Shown here: in pieces, positions 60,730 through 63,121 of the stretch
Layout of the letters: each line of letters starts with the position of its first letter
How positions within the stretch are numbered: position 1 is the first letter of the stretch
Assembly: GCA_023382055.1 (NCBI GenBank)
Contig: JAMCQN010000072.1
Coordinates: forward strand, 1-63,121
Direction of reading: 5' to 3'
Length of the DNA: 63,121 nucleotides
From: Chloroflexota bacterium
GTDB taxonomy: Bacteria; Chloroflexota; Anaerolineae; J036; Brachytrichaceae
Notes under the pieces: generated by a model
Database searches by the model: none
What the model saw: only the letters and a program-made list of their open reading frames with translations
What the model was told of the DNA's origin: nothing
Program-made: the position numbers and the translations under genes

Positions 60730-62550
60730 CTACAGGTTCGGCGCGCGCGACTTCATAATCGGCACGGCGCGCGCGACGAACTGCTCCAGCGGCATGGCCT
60801 TCAGGTCCTCGCCCGTGCGCAGTCGCACCGCCACAGCGCCGGCGTCGCGCTCCTTGTCGCCGATTACCAGCATGTAGGGGATCTTCTGCCCCTGCGCCTT
60901 GCGAATCTTGTTCTGCATGCGCTCCGTGCTGTCGTCAACGCTGGCGCGCATGCCCTCGGCGCGCAGTCGCCCGGCCACCTGGTTGGCATACTCCACATGG
61001 CGGTCGGCGATCGGGATGATCATCGCCTGCACCGGCGCAAGCCAGACCGGGAACGCCCCGGCGTAATGCTCGAGCAGGAAACCGATCATGCGTTCGTGCG
61101 TGCCGAGTGGCGCGCGATGGATGCACAACGGCGTCTCCTCTTTGCCCTCGCGGTTCACAAACGTCAGGTTGAAGCGACCGGGCTGCGCAAAGTCGACCTG
61201 GTTCGTCGCCAGCGAAAACTCCTTGCCGATCACGCTCCAGACCTGCACGTCGATCTTCGGCCCGTAGAAGGCAGCCTCATCCGGGACCTCGACGAACGGC
61301 ACGTTGTGCTTGGTCATGGCGCTGCGTACCATATCTTCCGTCTTCAGCCACAGCGCTACGTTGTCGATGTATTTCTTGCCCAGGCCCTTTTTGCCGTGCG
61401 TGCTCAGGCGCATGACGTACTTCTCGATGCCGAACAGCCGGAAGTATTCCAGGTAGAACGCGATGACGCCCATGAACTCCTGCTCGAACTGATCCTCCGC
61501 GCAGTAGATGTGCGCGTCGTTCATCTGCATCGAGCGCACGCGCATCAACCCGAACAACTCACCGCTCTTCTCATAGCGATAGCATGTGCCGTACTCGGCC
61601 AGCCGGACGGGCAGGTCGCGATAGCTGTGCTGCCTGGCGGCGAATATCTTATGGTGCATCGGGCAGTTCATCGGCTTGACGTAGTACTTGACGCCTTCCA
61701 GTTCCATCGGCGGGTACATGCTCTCAGCGTAGTAGGGCAGGTGACCGCTTTTGATGAACAGATCTTCCTTGGTCAGGTGGGGCGTGCGCACGCGGTCATA
61801 TCCCGCCTTGAGTTCCATCTCCTTCGCCAGTCGTTCCAATTCATCGATCAGGATGCCGCCGTTGGGCAGCCATAACGGCAAGCCGGGGCCGACCTCATCG
61901 TCGAAGATGAAGATCTCCAGCTCCTTGCCCAGTTTGCGGTGGTCGCGCTTCTTAGCCTCCTCCACCCGCTGCAGGTATTCGTCCAGCTCCTGCTTCGTCT
62001 TGAACGCCACGCCGTAGATGCGCTGCAGCATCGCGTTGTGCTCGTCGCCGCGCCAGTACGCGCCGGAAGTACTCGTCAGCTTGAACGCCTCCGGGTTGAT
62101 CTCCTTTGTGCTGGCAACGTGCGGGCCGCGGCACAGGTCCGTGAAGGTATCCTGGCTGTAAATTGAGATTGCCTGCGCGGCGGGCTCGCTGGCGGGAGCC
62201 TCCTCTTCATCGCCCATGTCGTCGCCGGCACCCGACACCAGCCCATCGATCAACTCGATTTTGTAGGGATTGGCGGCGAAAACCTGGCGCGCCTCACCCT
62301 CAGAGACTTCGCGGCGCTTGAACTCATGGTTCCCTTTCACGATCTGCTTCATGCGCGTCTCAAAGGCGTCCAGGTCTTCGGGCGTAAACGGCTTGTCTAC
62401 GGCGAAGTCGTAATAAAACCCATTCTCCACCGGCGGTCCGATGGTGGGTTTGGCGTCCGGGTAGCGCTCGATCACCGCTTCCGCCATGATATGCGCCAGC
62501 GAGTGGCGCACCCGGAACAGATCCTCCGGCATATTGTGTTGTTTTGCCAT
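60730..62550 (-). CDS. thrS: Threonyl-tRNA synthetase
   Basis: 606 residues from the ATG at 62550 (MAKQHNMPEDLF); GAGGAT lies 7 nt upstream. The editing domain (RHSLAH, DLCRGPHV) and class II core (MNCPMHHKIF, YRYEKSGELFGLMRVR, QMNDAHIYC) and the C-terminal anticodon-binding domain (VWLAPVQAMIIPI) are complete. The N-terminal TGS domain of about 60 residues found in E. coli ThrRS is absent. Regulated by the T-box leader upstream. Confidence 0.97.
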   Translation of the reverse strand: MAKQHNMPEDLFRVRHSLAHIMAEAVIERYPDAKPTIGPPVENGFYYDFAVDKPFTPEDLDAFETRMKQIVKGNHEFKRREVSEGEARQVFAANPYKIELIDGLVSGAGDDMGDEEEAPASEPAAQAISIYSQDTFTDLCRGPHVASTKEINPEAFKLTSTSGAYWRGDEHNAMLQRIYGVAFKTKQELDEYLQRVEEAKKRDHRKLGKELEIFIFDDEVGPGLPLWLPNGGILIDELERLAKEMELKAGYDRVRTPHLTKEDLFIKSGHLPYYAESMYPPMELEGVKYYVKPMNCPMHHKIFAARQHSYRDLPVRLAEYGTCYRYEKSGELFGLMRVRSMQMNDAHIYCAEDQFEQEFMGVIAFYLEYFRLFGIEKYVMRLSTHGKKGLGKKYIDNVALWLKTEDMVRSAMTKHNVPFVEVPDEAAFYGPKIDVQVWSVIGKEFSLATNQVDFAQPGRFNLTFVNREGKEETPLCIHRAPLGTHERMIGFLLEHYAGAFPVWLAPVQAMIIPIADRHVEYANQVAGRLRAEGMRASVDDSTERMQNKIRKAQGQKIPYMLVIGDKERDAGAVAVRLRTGEDLKAMPLEQFVARAVPIMKSRAPNL

Positions 62551-62610
62551 GTTTCTATCCTCACCATCCTTACTCCCGCTTTCTCTGCACGGGAGCGGTT
62601 GCGGGCGAAA

Positions 62611-62922
62611 AACAAAAAGTCCTCCGCCCACATATTGGGGCGAAGGACTATAAGGTACTCCGCGGTTCCACCCAGGTTGCAGTCGCGCAAACCATTCGGT
62701 TCGCATCGCCGCATCTCATACGTCGCGCTAACGGGCGAATCCCGGCGCGATTTGGCAGATGAAGGCTGCTTCACACCGCGCGCTCACGGGTGGTACGCCA
62801 ACTGCGCCAGTAACGGCACTCACACCATGTCGAATGCCTGTAGCGTCCGACGTGTGCCGCTCTCTGTTACTGCCTGCGGTAAACGCATGTCCCGATCAAA
62901 ACTTGTCGCTATTCAATTGGTG
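62611..62922 (-). promoter_or_regulatory. T-box leader of thrS
   Basis: On the minus strand: a stem I base CAGTAAC/GTTACTG (62808-62871) with an AGAGAG bulge, a stem III (TCGCGC/GCGCGA), the T-box motif GGGTGGAACCGCGG (62660-62673) and a terminator AGTCCTTCGCCC/GGGCGGAGGACT followed by TTTTTGTTTTT (62611-62649). Uncharged tRNA-Thr should favour the antiterminator. I could not place the Thr specifier codon with certainty. Confidence 0.85.
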
Positions 62923-62927
62923 ATGTA

Positions 62928-62955
62928 ATTGTAAGCTCGCCGGTGCTGATGTCAA
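62928..62955 (-). promoter_or_regulatory. Promoter of thrS
   Basis: Read on the minus strand: TTGACA (62955-62950), 16-nt spacer, TACAAT (62933-62928). It lies only about 16 bp from the insertion sequence end. Confidence 0.75.
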
Positions 62956-62970
62956 GGATAAATTCGATGC

Positions 62971-63121
62971 TGTTAGCCCAAAGTTAAAATGTCCCCTTTG
63001 CGCAAAGTAGAAATGTCCCCTTTCAGCAAATATAGAATGCCCCCGGTGAAGGGGGCGGAAATTGGACACGATACTGATCATGAGCACAAAAGAACTAAGC
63101 AAACTGGAAGTCATGCAACGA
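62971..63121 (+). mobile_element. Left end of an insertion sequence (partial, ISNCY/IS1202-like)
   Basis: From 62971 the sequence shows repeated transposase-site-like words: ATGTCCCCTTT at 62989 and 63013, each followed by GCAAA, then a diverged third copy (ATGCCCCC). A transposase frame begins at 63080. The rest is outside the window. Confidence 0.6.
63080..63121 (+). CDS. Transposase, first 14 codons (partial)
   Basis: MSTKELSKLEVMQR, open to the window end. The KEL...LEVM start is like the N-terminus of ISNCY/IS1202-group transposases, in which a helix-turn-helix follows. Short, so the family is tentative. Confidence 0.5.
   Translation, partial: MSTKELSKLEVMQR

Larger units (their letters stand above)
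60433..60762. repeat. Segmental duplication, copy B
   Basis: Partner of 59521-59850. Contains the ATPase fragment, a GAGAGTA-type tandem repeat (about 60578-60600), the hairpin at 60681-60717 and the true 3' end of thrS. Confidence 0.85.

Noticed and set aside
60712-61875. 387-codon + strand frame across thrS
   Set aside because: Antisense shadow of a highly conserved synthetase; no motifs of its own.
62896-63114. 72-codon minus frame with GHFYFAQRGHFNF-type repeats
   Set aside because: The repeats come from the insertion sequence end, and the frame overlaps the thrS promoter and T-box start.

Overview
The window looks like a chromosomal contig from an uncultured Chloroflexota bacterium (Anaerolineae-like). 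This is inferred from gene style, not from a marker search. Pointers are a substrate-binding lipoprotein with a KETQVV-type repeat after its lipid-anchor Cys, dispersed GC-rich hairpins between genes, a MutS2, an Eis-like acetyltransferase, an M29 aminopeptidase, and a tRNA-Arg with a GCG anticodon.

Layout. (1) 1-3200: the start of a leftward gene at the edge (possibly a transposase), two paralogous exported proteins flanking a secreted protein with a frameshifted C-terminus, a palindromic dispersed element and hairpins. (2) 3240-24242: a 21 kb catabolic cluster, all on the + strand. It starts with a regulator that joins a ribbon-helix-helix DNA-binding domain to a DeoR sensor domain. It then encodes an aldolase-like protein, E2, a GH2 glycosidase, a UroD-like protein, a five-gene Opp-type ABC importer, a beta-helix protein, TPP-dependent E1 alpha and beta, a small Cys/His protein coupled to an LsrF-type thiolase, an aldolase-SDR fusion and an (alpha/alpha)-barrel-like protein. 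My reading is import and breakdown of an unusual oligosaccharide, ending in lipoyl/CoA chemistry on a diketone-type intermediate. (3) 24243-28546: a short inverted-repeat element, a possible small RNA or leader, a SWIM-like small protein, and TPR, GNAT and DsbA-like genes.

(4) 28575-43425: a serine-recombinase relic, then a 14.1 kb integrative element bounded by a 17-bp direct repeat. Its right end lies in the 3' end of a sulfite-oxidase-like gene. It carries a tyrosine recombinase, DUF3800, a DnaB-like helicase, an HNH-kinase fusion, a ParB/KorB-like HTH protein, a lone phage tape measure protein and a serine integrase. I see no capsid, portal or terminase gene. It may be a phage satellite or a heavily reduced prophage.

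(5) 43328-62955: backbone genes: molybdopterin oxidoreductase, AI-2E-type membrane protein, GlsB-like protein, a polyketide-synthase relic, MutS2, NmrA-like reductase, Yip1-like and TSUP membrane proteins, M29 peptidase, acetyltransferase, VOC protein, a secreted clan GH-A-like protein between inverted repeats, a candidate ncRNA, ABC-F, tRNA-Arg, an ABC-2 type ATPase, a 330-bp segmental duplication enclosing an MNT nucleotidyltransferase with a truncated HEPN relic, and thrS with a T-box leader. (6) 62971-63121: the end of an insertion sequence and the first codons of its transposase.

The two parts most worth attention are the catabolic cluster, which combines a novel-looking regulator with two aldolase-family proteins lacking standard metal ligands and an LsrF-type thiolase beside a TPP/lipoyl system, and the 14 kb element, whose attachment core lies inside the coding 3' end of its own integrase.
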